Positions 25,247 through 33,698 of a stretch of DNA of 64,000 bases are shown here, in pieces; the stretch's first letter is position 1, and each line of letters opens with the position of its first letter. This DNA is from Streptomyces regalis (GTDB taxonomy: Bacteria; Actinomycetota; Actinomycetes; Streptomycetales; Streptomycetaceae): NCBI RefSeq assembly GCF_001509475.1, contig NZ_LLZG01000411.1, forward strand, positions 1 to 64,000, given 5' to 3'. The position numbers and the translations under genes were made by a program. The notes under the pieces were generated by a model. It saw nothing but the letters and a program-made list of their open reading frames with translations. It was not told the origin of the DNA and did not search any database.

Positions 25247-25844
25247 GTGATCCGGGTGCTTCTGGTGCACGACGCGTGTCTGGTCAGATCGGTCCTGGCG
25301 GAGTGGCTGCGCCGGGAACCGGACCTCGGGGTGTCCGACGCCTCGTGGCAGAGCGCGCCCGGCCGTCTGCGATCCGTGCGTCCGGACGTCTGCGCGGCCG
25401 ACCTCGACTGCTCCGACGCCTACGGCATCCCACCGCTGGGCGACCTCTGCGCACGCGAGGCGGGACGGACACCACCCCGGCTCCTCGTGCTGGCCGGCGC
25501 GCACCGCGGAGGCCGGGGCGCTCGGCTACGTGGACAAGGAGGGCTCGCCCGAGAATCTCGTGCACGGGATCCGGCGCGTCGCCAAGGGGGAACGTTTCGT
25601 CGACGACTCGCTGGGTTTCGGTTTCCTCAAGGCCGCCGAGATGCCGCTGACCGGGCGGGAGCTGAGCGTGTTATCCCTCGCCGCCGAGGGAGCCTCGGTG
25701 GCGGAGATCGCGGGGAGCCTGCATCTGTCCCACGGGACCGTGCGCAACTACATGGCCGCCATCACCCGCAAGACCGGTGCCCGCAATCGCATCGACGCGA
25801 TCCGGCGTCGTGTGTGCCCTACGCCGTGTGCCGGCCATCCATGA
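25247..25844 (+). pseudogene. ramR: Broken ramR/amfR (LuxR-type response regulator of the SapB locus)
   Basis: GTG at 25247 starts a receiver-like domain (IRVLLVHDACLVRSVLAEWLRREPDL, VRPDVCAADLDCSDAYGIPPLG, RLLVLAGA). At about 25500 the frame breaks and resumes one frame over as ALGYVDKEGSPENLVHGIRRVAKGERFVDDSLGFGFLKAAEMPLTGRELSVLSLAAEGASVAEIAGSLHLSHGTVRNYMAAITRKTGARNRIDAIR, the LuxR helix-turn-helix domain. About ten residues of the receiver are also missing at the break, so more than one base was lost. The last residues differ from the usual end and overlap the convergent remnant. RamR normally activates the ramCSAB operon for aerial hyphae. Confidence 0.8.
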
Positions 25845-26592
25845 CGAGGACCCGGTCGGCGCGGCGGGCCGAGCTGATGCGGTGCGCGACGACCACCAGG
25901 GTGCCGCCCGGCCGCTGGGCGAAGTCCCGCTCCGCGCGCTCCTCGGCCCGCGGGTCCAGGTGGCAGGTCGCCTCGTCGAGCAGGGCGAGCGGGGCGCGCG
26001 AGAGATAGGCCCGCCTCAGGGCGACGAGCTGCCGTTCGCATTCCGGCACCTGGAAGGACGGCGCCCGCCGGTCCGGCACCCGCTTGCCCTCACCGTCGCG
26101 CACCGTCGGCACGAGCGAGCCGCGCTCGTCGACGACGAAAGTGCGCGCGAAAGCGCCGTAGCGGACGTAGAGCGGGCCGTCGTACCACCGCACATCGGTG
26201 AGGATGTACGGCCCCTCGAAGCCCTCCAGGAGCTTGCCGAGCTCGCGCAGCACGACGTGCAGCTGCTCCTCGTCGGCCGGGCACGAACTTGAACGGGATG
26301 CGCCGGGGCACGCAGTAGTCCCACACGGTCGCGGCGATCCGCTCCGCGTTGTCCCGGTGGCCGAGGCGTGGATCTTCCAGCCCTGGGCCGGACCGGGCAC
26401 CGGCGCCCCGTCCGCGTCGAGCGGCGTGAGCGTCAGCCAGTCGCCGATCCGCGCCGCGTCCCAGCCCTCCGGCACCTCGCGCCGTGCCGTCTCGTAGCCC
26501 GGCCCGGTGCTCTGGGTCCCCGCCGACATGAGTTCCGGCGTCTCGTAGAAGTACCGGTCGGCGAGCGCGTACACCTCGTACCGCTTGTCCAT
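25819..26592 (-). pseudogene. ramC: Collapsed ram operon: 5' part of ramC joined to 3' end of ramB
   Basis: The first part matches class III lanthionine synthetase RamC/AmfT (MDKRYEVYALADRYFYETPEL, GWKIHASAT, then in another frame RDNAERIAATVWDYCVPRRIPFKFVPG, then PADEEQLHVVLRELGKLLEG, GPYILTDVRWYDGPLYVRYGAFA, VPDRRAPSFQVP). At about 26045 it switches in frame to the end of an ABC ATPase (ERQLVALRRAYLSRAPLALLDEATCHLDP, GTLVVVAHRISSARRADRVLVMDG), as in RamB. So the kinase and cyclase parts of ramC, ramS, ramA and most of ramB are gone. Two further lesions sit near 26285 (deletion) and 26365 (frameshift). SapB cannot be made from this locus. Confidence 0.85.
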
Positions 26593-26779
26593 GCGTCCCC
26601 CTCCGTGGCCCGACGCCGAGACTTCCAGCGGCCGGGCGGGCGCGGACAGTCATGGCTGTCACGAGATCGACGTGCGGAACGCATGCGTCAAGAACTGTTC
26701 GGAGGATTTCGAGCGCGACCCTTGTTGACGCTCCATCGAATGGTCACAGGGGCTGCGCAGGTGTCTCATAAGCGCTGTA

Positions 26780-29236
26780 ATGGCGGACGTGGTCAATGAG
26801 GGCGCCGCGGGACGCAGGACGAGGAGTCTGCGCGCCGAAGGTGCCCTGAAGGCGCTCGCCGTCGAACCGGACGCGCCCGAGCGGCTGCGCCGGGTCCTGG
26901 AGCAGGCGCTCGTCTTCGGCGGAGCCTCCTTCGCCGCCGTGTACACGCCGAGCGAGGACGGCGAGCTGCTGTGCCTGATCGAGTCCGTCGGCGTGCCCCG
27001 GAGCCTGTACGGACTGCGCGACGGCTACGCCCTGAGCGGTCGGTCCCCGGTCGCGGACGCCCACCGCACCGGGCGGCCCGTGTGGCTCGCCCCGGCGGAG
27101 CTCGCCGACTCCGCGGAGTCGCGCCGGACGCCGTTGCGGGACTTCCACCTGACCGTCCTGCCCGCTCACGGCGAGGACGGCGGTGGCTGTCTGCTCGCCG
27201 TGAGCGAGAGCCCGGAAGGCTTCGACGCCGAGGACCGCGTGTGCCTGGAGCTGATCGCCGAGGCCGTCGCCTTTCCCGCCCTGCCCGCGGCCGCCGAGGG
27301 CGGCGAACTGCCCGCGGGCGCGTTCAGCCTCGCCATGGACAGCGGCCGCGTCGAGGTCGGCGACGACATCCTCGAGCTGTTCGGCCTCGGCCCGGACGAC
27401 TTCGACGGCAAGGTCGAGACCCTGCTGGGCCTGACCGTCCCGGAGGACCTGCCGTCGCTGATGTCCGTCGTCGAGGCCGGCCACATGTCCATCGGCGACC
27501 GTGAGCTGGAGTTCCGGGTCCTGCAGCCCAGCGGACCGCCCAAATGGCTCAGGCTGCGCGGCCGCCTCCTGCCCGGCGGCGAGGGCCACCCGGCCCGCCT
27601 CGTCGGCACCGTCGCCGACACCTCCACCCTGCGCGCCGAGGTCACCGACGTGGCCCGCGTCCAGCGTCTCGCCGCCGCCCTGGCCACCGCGGGCACCGTC
27701 CGAGACGTCAGCCACGCCGTCGTCACCGCCCTGCGGGGGCCGCTGCGCGCCGACCGCATCGCGCTCGCCGAGCTGGAGAACGACCGGCTCGTCGTCATCG
27801 TCCTCGACCCGCCCGAACCCGAGTCCTGGCCGGAGCTGTGGCGCACGGAATGGCGTACCGAATGGCCGGACGCGCCGGTACGGGCCATGCCCACCCTCGC
27901 CGCCGCCCTGCGCGAGGGCCGCGCCCAGATCTGGCCCGCCGGCACCCCGCTGGAGCCCGCCCTCGCCGACGTCGGCCCGGGCGGACTGGCCGTCCTGCCC
28001 CTGCCCGCCGGGGGCCGCATGGCCGGCGCCTGCCTGATCGGCTGGGACGCCCCGCACGACTTCGGCCCCGACGAACGCGCCCTGCTCACCGCCTCCGCCG
28101 GCCTCGCAGGCCAGGCACTGCTGCGCGCCCACGCCTTCGACGCCGAACACGAACTCGTCGGCATGCTCCAGCGCCAGCTGCTGCCCCGCCGCCTGCCCCG
28201 GCTGCCCGGCGCGGAGGCCGTCGCCCGCTATCTGCCGACCACGGCCGGCCTGGAGGTGGGCGGCGACTGGTACGACGTGATCCCGCTGCCCGACAACCAC
28301 GTGGCCCTCGTCATCGGTGACGTCCAGGGCCACAGCGCGGCCGCCGCCACCCTCATGGGCCAGATGCGCACCGCCCTGCGCGCCTACGCCGCCGAGGGGC
28401 ACCCGCCGGACGTGGTGGTCCACCACGCCAACCGCCTCCTCATGGACATGGAGACCGACCTCTTCGCCACCTGCTGCTACGTGGACGTCGACCTGGAGGA
28501 GGGCTCCGCCTGGTGCGTGCGCGCCGGGCATCTCCCGCCGGTGCTGCGCCACCCGGACGGCAGCACGGAGATCGCCGAGGCGGAGGGCGGACCCCCGCTC
28601 GGCGTGATGCGGCAGGCCGCCTTCCCGATGAGCCCGCTCAGCCTCCGGCCCGGCACCGTGGTGGCCCTCACCACCGACGGCCTCGTCGAGTCCCCCGACA
28701 CCGACATCGACGCCGGGATGGACCGGTTCGCGCACGAACTCGCCCTCACCGACCCCGCCCACCTCGGCCTCGTCGCCGACGCCCTGCTCGTGGGTGCGCG
28801 CCGCAGCGACGACGTCGCCCTGCTCCTGATGCGCTACGACGGCATGGCCGTGCGCCCGCTGCGCGAGAGCTGGACGGTCTGGCGGGTCCCGGAAGCCGTC
28901 GGCCACGCCCGCCGCTTCACCCGGCGCACCCTGCGCTCCTGGGGGGTGCCACCGCAGGACATGGACGCCGTACTGCTCGTCGTCTCCGAACTCGTCACCA
29001 ACGCCCTCGTGCACACCGACGGCAAGGTCCGCCTCGACCTCAGGCTCCTCAACCACCGGCTGCGCGTCGCCATCGCCGACGCCTCACCCCGCACGCCGGT
29101 CAAACCGGCCAGCATCAGCTGGGAGGCCACCGGCGGCCGCGGCATCCTCCTGGTCGAGGCCGTGTCGACGGCGTGGGGGACGGTGCCGGTCAGTGGCGGA
29201 AAACAGGTATGGAGCGAGATCGCACTGGGCGGGTGA
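26780..29236 (+). CDS. GAF-PAS-GAF-PP2C-HATPase multidomain regulator
   Basis: 818-residue protein combining phosphatase and kinase-like modules. In order: GAF-like (about 35-175), PAS-like (180-290), GAF (305-455), SpoIIE/PP2C (470-690; VARYLPTTAGLEVGGDWYDVI, VIGDVQGHSAAAATLMGQM, ALTTDGLVESPDTDID, RRSDDVALLLMRY), and a C-terminal HATPase (705-818) with N box SELVTNALVHTDG and G box EATGGRGILLVEAVS, like RsbW/SpoIIAB. The fusion can both phosphorylate and dephosphorylate STAS partners in principle. It lies just beyond the ramC remnant and is divergent from it. Confidence 0.92.
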   Translation: MADVVNEGAAGRRTRSLRAEGALKALAVEPDAPERLRRVLEQALVFGGASFAAVYTPSEDGELLCLIESVGVPRSLYGLRDGYALSGRSPVADAHRTGRPVWLAPAELADSAESRRTPLRDFHLTVLPAHGEDGGGCLLAVSESPEGFDAEDRVCLELIAEAVAFPALPAAAEGGELPAGAFSLAMDSGRVEVGDDILELFGLGPDDFDGKVETLLGLTVPEDLPSLMSVVEAGHMSIGDRELEFRVLQPSGPPKWLRLRGRLLPGGEGHPARLVGTVADTSTLRAEVTDVARVQRLAAALATAGTVRDVSHAVVTALRGPLRADRIALAELENDRLVVIVLDPPEPESWPELWRTEWRTEWPDAPVRAMPTLAAALREGRAQIWPAGTPLEPALADVGPGGLAVLPLPAGGRMAGACLIGWDAPHDFGPDERALLTASAGLAGQALLRAHAFDAEHELVGMLQRQLLPRRLPRLPGAEAVARYLPTTAGLEVGGDWYDVIPLPDNHVALVIGDVQGHSAAAATLMGQMRTALRAYAAEGHPPDVVVHHANRLLMDMETDLFATCCYVDVDLEEGSAWCVRAGHLPPVLRHPDGSTEIAEAEGGPPLGVMRQAAFPMSPLSLRPGTVVALTTDGLVESPDTDIDAGMDRFAHELALTDPAHLGLVADALLVGARRSDDVALLLMRYDGMAVRPLRESWTVWRVPEAVGHARRFTRRTLRSWGVPPQDMDAVLLVVSELVTNALVHTDGKVRLDLRLLNHRLRVAIADASPRTPVKPASISWEATGGRGILLVEAVSTAWGTVPVSGGKQVWSEIALGG

Positions 29237-29330
29237 GGCCGGATTCCGGTGGACGTCCGGCGGCACAGAAGTGACGAACAAGCCAATCCGGCGCCGTCAA
29301 ATCGGCGGAATCGGGGCTAAGGTGAAGCAG

Positions 29331-30398
29331 ATGAAGGCTCTCGTGCTGTCCGGCGGCGCCGGTACGCGCTTGAGGCCGATCACGCACACTTCGGCCAAAC
29401 AGCTCGTGCCGGTGGCCAACAAGGCCGTGCTCTTCTATGGGCTGGAATCCATCGCCGCGGCCGGCATCACCGACGTCGGCGTGATCGTCGGTGACACCGC
29501 CGCGGAGATCCAGGACGCGGTCGGCGACGGATCCAAGTTCGGTCTGGAAATCACCTACATCCCTCAGGAACGCCCGCTGGGACTTGCCCACGCCGTCCTC
29601 ATCGCCCGCGACTACCTCGGCGACGACGACTTCGTGATGTACCTCGGCGACAACTTCATCGTCGGCGGAATCACCGACCTCGTCGAGGAGTTCCGCGGCA
29701 ACCGCCCCGCCGCCCAGATCCTGCTCACCCGCGTCCAGGACCCGCGCTCCTTCGGTGTCGCCGAACTCGACGACGCGGGACAGGTCATCGGCCTGGAGGA
29801 GAAACCCGAGCACCCCAAGAGCGACCTCGCCCTGGTCGGTGTCTATCTGTTCACGCCGGCGATCCACGACGCCGTCCGCGCCATCACACCGTCCTGGCGC
29901 GGCGAGTTGGAGATCACCCACGCCATCCAGCACCTGATCGACGCCCGCGCCGACGTGCGCTGCACGGTCATCAAGGGCTACTGGAAGGACACCGGGAACG
30001 TCACCGACATGCTGGAGGTCAACCGGACCGTCCTGGAGGGCCTCGCGCGTCGCATCGACGGTGACGTCGACGACGCGTCGGAGACCGTCGGGCGGGTGGT
30101 CGTCGAGGAGGGGGCACGCATCGTCAACTCGCGCATCGTCGGCCCCGCCGTCGTCGGCACCGGCACCGTCGTCGAGGACTCCTACGTCGGCCCGTTCACC
30201 TCCATCGCGGAGAACTGCCGTATCACCGACAGCGAGTTGGAGTTCTCCATCGTGCTGCGGGACTCCTCGATCGACGGGGTGGGCCGCATCGAGTCCTCGC
30301 TCATCGGGCGGCACGTCGAGGTCACCCCGGCGCCCAGTGTCCCCAGTGCCCACCGCCTCGTCCTCGGAGACCACAGCAAGGTGCAGATCCACACATGA
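29331..30398 (+). CDS. rmlA: Glucose-1-phosphate thymidylyltransferase, long StrD-like form
   Basis: 355-residue nucleotidyltransferase making dTDP-glucose from glucose-1-phosphate and dTTP, first step of dTDP-L-rhamnose synthesis. Motifs: LSGGAGTRLRPIT nucleotide loop, YIPQERPLGLAHAV, YLGDNFI, EEKPEHPKSDLALVGVY and GYWKDTGN. The C-terminal 65 or so residues form a left-handed beta-helix-like extension typical of the long form seen in StrD-type enzymes rather than the 290-residue RmlA. ATG at 29331 (MKALVLSGG) is chosen over the long upstream frame. It overlaps rmlB by ATGA. Confidence 0.93.
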   Translation: MKALVLSGGAGTRLRPITHTSAKQLVPVANKAVLFYGLESIAAAGITDVGVIVGDTAAEIQDAVGDGSKFGLEITYIPQERPLGLAHAVLIARDYLGDDDFVMYLGDNFIVGGITDLVEEFRGNRPAAQILLTRVQDPRSFGVAELDDAGQVIGLEEKPEHPKSDLALVGVYLFTPAIHDAVRAITPSWRGELEITHAIQHLIDARADVRCTVIKGYWKDTGNVTDMLEVNRTVLEGLARRIDGDVDDASETVGRVVVEEGARIVNSRIVGPAVVGTGTVVEDSYVGPFTSIAENCRITDSELEFSIVLRDSSIDGVGRIESSLIGRHVEVTPAPSVPSAHRLVLGDHSKVQIHT

Positions 30399-31384
30399 AC
30401 CTCCTCGTCACCGGCGCCGCCGGCTTCATCGGCTCGACCTACGTCCGCACGCTGCTCGCCCGCGACGCACCGGGCGCGCCCGAGGCGCCCCGGATCACGG
30501 TGCTGGACAAGCTGACCTACGCCGGCACCCTGGACAACCTCGAACTCGACCATCCCCGGCTGCAGTTCGTGCGCGGCGACGTCCGGGACGCCGAACTCGT
30601 CGACAAGCTGATGGCCGAGGCCGACCAGGTGGTGCATTTCGCCGCCGAGTCCCACGTGGACCGCTCGATCGCGGGCGCCGACGACTTCGTCCTCACCAAC
30701 GTGGTCGGCACCCAGACCCTGCTGGACGCCGCCCTGCGCCACGGCGTCGCACCCTTCGTGCACATATCGACGGACGAGGTCTACGGCTCCGTCGAGACCG
30801 GCTCGGCCTCCGAGGAGGACACCCTGCGGCCCAGCTCGCCGTACTCCGCCTCCAAGGCCTCCGCCGACCTGCTCGCCCTCGCCTACCACCGCACCCACGG
30901 CCTGGACGTCCGCGTCACCCGTTGCTCCAACAACTACGGCCCGCACCAGTTCCCCGAGAAGGTCGTCCCGCTCTTCATCACCAACCTCCTCGACGGCGCG
31001 AAGGTCCCGCTCTACGGCGAGGGCCTCAACGTCCGCGACTGGCTGCACGTCGACGACCACTGCCACGGCGTCGAACTCGTCCGCACCAAGGGCCGCCCCG
31101 GCGAGGTCTACAACATCGGCGGCGGCACCGAGTTGAGCAACAGGGACCTCACCGCCCTGCTGCTGGAGGCGTGCGGCGCCGGCTGGGACCGGGTGGAGCA
31201 CGTCGAGGACCGCAAGGGCCACGACCTGCGCTACTCCGTCGACTGGACCAAGGCCCGCACCGAACTCGGCTACCGGCCCCGCCACGACTTCGCGTCGGGC
31301 CTCGCCGCCACCGTCACCTGGTACCGCGACCACCGCGCCCGGTGGGAATCCCTCAAGCGCCGCGTCGAAGAGGAGCACGGATGA
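30395..31384 (+). CDS. rmlB: dTDP-glucose 4,6-dehydratase
   Basis: 329-residue extended SDR that converts dTDP-glucose to dTDP-4-keto-6-deoxyglucose with bound NAD. Visible: GAAGFIGSTYVR Rossmann loop, HFAAESHVDRSI, HISTDEVYG with the catalytic Asp-Glu pair, YSASKASAD (YxxxK), and RDWLHVDDHC. Start and stop overlap both neighbours by four bases (ATGA), so rmlA-rmlB-rmlD form a tight operon. Confidence 0.95.
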   Translation: MNLLVTGAAGFIGSTYVRTLLARDAPGAPEAPRITVLDKLTYAGTLDNLELDHPRLQFVRGDVRDAELVDKLMAEADQVVHFAAESHVDRSIAGADDFVLTNVVGTQTLLDAALRHGVAPFVHISTDEVYGSVETGSASEEDTLRPSSPYSASKASADLLALAYHRTHGLDVRVTRCSNNYGPHQFPEKVVPLFITNLLDGAKVPLYGEGLNVRDWLHVDDHCHGVELVRTKGRPGEVYNIGGGTELSNRDLTALLLEACGAGWDRVEHVEDRKGHDLRYSVDWTKARTELGYRPRHDFASGLAATVTWYRDHRARWESLKRRVEEEHG

Positions 31385-32262
31385 GGTGGCTGGTCACCGG
31401 CGCGGGCGGCACGCTCGGCCACGACATGGTCGAGGAACTCCGCGCGCGCGGTGAGCAGGTGACCGGCCTCGGCCGCCGCGCCCTCGACGTCACCAGCACC
31501 GACGCCGTCGACCGCGCCCTCGCCGCGTACCACCCCGACGTGGTCGTCAACTGCGCCGCGTACACGGCCGTCGACGACGCCGAGAAGGACGAGAAGCGGG
31601 CCCTGCGCATCAACGGCGACGGCCCGGGCCTCCTGGCCCACACCTGCACCACGTACGAGGCCCGCCTGATCCACGTCTCCACCGACTATGTCTTCGCCGG
31701 CGACGCCCGAGCCCCCTACGCGGAGAACCATCCCACCGCCCCGCGCACCGCCTACGGCCGCACCAAACTCGCCGGCGAGCGGGCCGTACTGGACGAACTC
31801 CCGGCGGCGAGCGCCATCGTGCGCACCGCCTGGCTGTACGGCGCCCACGGCCGCAGTTTCGTCCGTACGATGATCGAGCTCGAGGCGAGCCGAGACACCG
31901 TCGACGTGGTCGACGACCAGCGCGGCCAGCCCACTTGGAGCGCCGACGTCGCCGCGCTCATCGCCGACCTCGGCCCGCGCGTCGGCGTCGACGCGACCGG
32001 CATCCTCCACGCCACCAACTCCGGCGAGGCCACCTGGTACGACCTGGCCCGCGAGGTGTTCCGGCTCCTCGGCGCCGACCCCGACCGGGTGCGCCCCGTC
32101 ACCAGCGACGCCTTCCCCCGGCCCGCCCCCCGCCCCGCGTACAGCGTCCTCGCCCAGGGCCGTCGGCAGCGGCTCGGGCTCGCGCGAGCGCGTGACTGGC
32201 GCACCGCTCTGCACAAAGCACTGCCCCGGATCCGCAAGGAGACCCTTCGTGAAACGCCATGA
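31381..32262 (+). CDS. rmlD: dTDP-4-dehydrorhamnose reductase
   Basis: 293-residue RmlD-type SDR, final step of dTDP-L-rhamnose synthesis. Motifs: VTGAGGTLGHDMV, NCAAYTAVDDAEKD, HVSTDYVFAGD, the catalytic YGRTKLAGE (YxxxK), and RTAWLYG. ATG at 31381 overlaps the rmlB stop. The end overlaps the next gene by about 14 bases. Confidence 0.95.
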   Translation: MRWLVTGAGGTLGHDMVEELRARGEQVTGLGRRALDVTSTDAVDRALAAYHPDVVVNCAAYTAVDDAEKDEKRALRINGDGPGLLAHTCTTYEARLIHVSTDYVFAGDARAPYAENHPTAPRTAYGRTKLAGERAVLDELPAASAIVRTAWLYGAHGRSFVRTMIELEASRDTVDVVDDQRGQPTWSADVAALIADLGPRVGVDATGILHATNSGEATWYDLAREVFRLLGADPDRVRPVTSDAFPRPAPRPAYSVLAQGRRQRLGLARARDWRTALHKALPRIRKETLRETP

Positions 32263-33055
32263 GTTCCTGAAGGAACTGCACAAGGCCAGCGGGAACCGCA
32301 ACTACCTGGAGATCGGCGTCAACGACGGCCGCAGCCTCAGACTCTCCCGCGTCCCCACCGTCGCCGTGGACCCCGCGTTCAAGGTCGTCACGGAGATCCG
32401 CTGCGACGTCCACCTGGTCAAGGCCACCAGCGACGACTTCTTCGCCCGCGACAACCCGCTCGTCCACCTCAAGGGCGGCCGTCATCCACTGCGCAATCTG
32501 CGCCGTGGCCGCAGTCCGCTCGGGTACTGGCGGCGCACCGTACTCGACCTGTCGTTCATCGACGGCATGCACCTGTTCGAGTACGCGCTGCGGGACTTCA
32601 TCAACATCGAGCGGCACTCCGACTGGACCAGCGTGATCGTCTTCGACGACATGCTGCCGCGCAACGTCGACGAGGCGGCCCGCGACCGGCACACCGGCGC
32701 CTGGACCGGAGACGTCTACAAGATCGCCGAGATCCTCGGACGATATCGCCCTGATCTGGTGACCGTTCTGGTCGACACCCAGCCGACCGGGCAGCTCGTG
32801 GTGTTCGGCGCCGACCCTCGCAACACGGTGTTGCGCGACCGGTACGACGAGATCGTCGCCGAGTACGACGTTCCCGATCCGCAGAAGGTCCCCGAGACGA
32901 TCCTGGACCGGGCGGGGGCGGTGGCGCCCGAGGCGCTGCTCGGGGCGGGTTTCTGGCGGCCGCTCGCGCGGGCTCGCACGTTGGGTGTGGGGCGGGCGCG
33001 GGGGTGGGAGCCGTTGCGGAAAGCGGTCCAGGGAGTGGTCGACAGCCCTCTGTAG
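32249..33055 (+). CDS. Class I SAM-dependent methyltransferase-like protein (Methyltransf_24 type)
   Basis: 268-residue protein. GTG at 32249 is preceded by AAGGAGA and overlaps the rmlD end. SAM-binding region YLEIGVNDGRSL, then acidic motif VAVDPAF, and FIDGMHLFEYALRDFINIE as in Methyltransf_24 proteins found beside glycosyltransferases. The C-terminus is Arg-rich. It is likely a sugar or glycopolymer methyltransferase acting with the rhamnose genes, by context. Confidence 0.82.
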   Translation: MKRHEFLKELHKASGNRNYLEIGVNDGRSLRLSRVPTVAVDPAFKVVTEIRCDVHLVKATSDDFFARDNPLVHLKGGRHPLRNLRRGRSPLGYWRRTVLDLSFIDGMHLFEYALRDFINIERHSDWTSVIVFDDMLPRNVDEAARDRHTGAWTGDVYKIAEILGRYRPDLVTVLVDTQPTGQLVVFGADPRNTVLRDRYDEIVAEYDVPDPQKVPETILDRAGAVAPEALLGAGFWRPLARARTLGVGRARGWEPLRKAVQGVVDSPL

Positions 33056-33082
33056 TGCCGTGACAAGGGCGCTGCGGAACCG

Positions 33083-33694
33083 TCAGCTGTCGCCGAACCG
33101 CCCCTCGCGCAGTTGCTCGTAGCGGGCAGCGCAGGTCTCGTACGAAGGAAGCAGCCCGTTGTCTCGCGCCTCAGTCAGCGACGGCGCCCGCGCGTCCTTG
33201 GGGGACAGGACGGGTGGGATGTCCCCGGGCCAGGCGATGCCCAGGCCGGGATCGAGCGGGTGCACCCCGTGCTCGCGCTCCGGGGCGTAGCCCGTCGAGC
33301 ACAGGTAGACGACGGTCGCCTCGTCGGTGAGCGCCATGAAGGCATGTCCGAGGCCTTCCGCGAGGAACAGCGCGTGTCGGCTGTCGTCGTCCAGGCGCAG
33401 TGCCTCCCAGCGCCCGAAGGTGGGGGAGCCGACGCGGATGTCGACCACCACGTCGAGGACGGCGCCGCGCAGACAGGTGACGTACTTGGCCTGGCCGGGC
33501 GGCACGTCCGAGAAGTGCACGCCGCGCAGTACGCCCCAGCGGGAGACCGAGCAGTTCGCCTGCGCCAGGGACAGGTCGTAACCGGTGGCCTCGCGGAACT
33601 CCTCACCTCGGTACCACTCGTGGAAACTGCCCCGGTCGTCCGGGAAGACCTTGGGCTCCAGCGTCCAGGCGCCTTCGATGCCGAGCGATCGCAT
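33083..33694 (-). CDS. rmlC: dTDP-4-dehydrorhamnose 3,5-epimerase
   Basis: 203-residue cupin epimerase that makes dTDP-4-keto-L-rhamnose. Motifs: DDRGSFHEWYRG, QANCSVSRWGVLRGVHF with the catalytic His, VVDIRVGSPTFGRW, GLGHAFMALTDEATVVYLCS with the catalytic Tyr, and a C-terminal IAWPGD. The start ATG has AGGAGG seven bases upstream, which overlaps the stop of the glycosyltransferase gene. It is convergent with the methyltransferase gene, so the four rml genes are split over two operons. Confidence 0.93.
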   Translation of the reverse strand: MRSLGIEGAWTLEPKVFPDDRGSFHEWYRGEEFREATGYDLSLAQANCSVSRWGVLRGVHFSDVPPGQAKYVTCLRGAVLDVVVDIRVGSPTFGRWEALRLDDDSRHALFLAEGLGHAFMALTDEATVVYLCSTGYAPEREHGVHPLDPGLGIAWPGDIPPVLSPKDARAPSLTEARDNGLLPSYETCAARYEQLREGRFGDS

Positions 33695-33698
33695 GCCG

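Noticed and set aside
25819..26592. A novel RamC-RamB fusion enzyme.
   Set aside because: The kinase and cyclase parts are missing, and a frameshift and internal deletion lie in the RamC part, so decay is the better reading.
26744..29056. A 770-codon minus-strand frame opposite the PP2C-HATPase gene.
   Set aside because: It is repetitive Gly/Val/Glu/Gln sequence without domain motifs, a typical high-GC antisense shadow; the plus-strand gene has full domain signatures.
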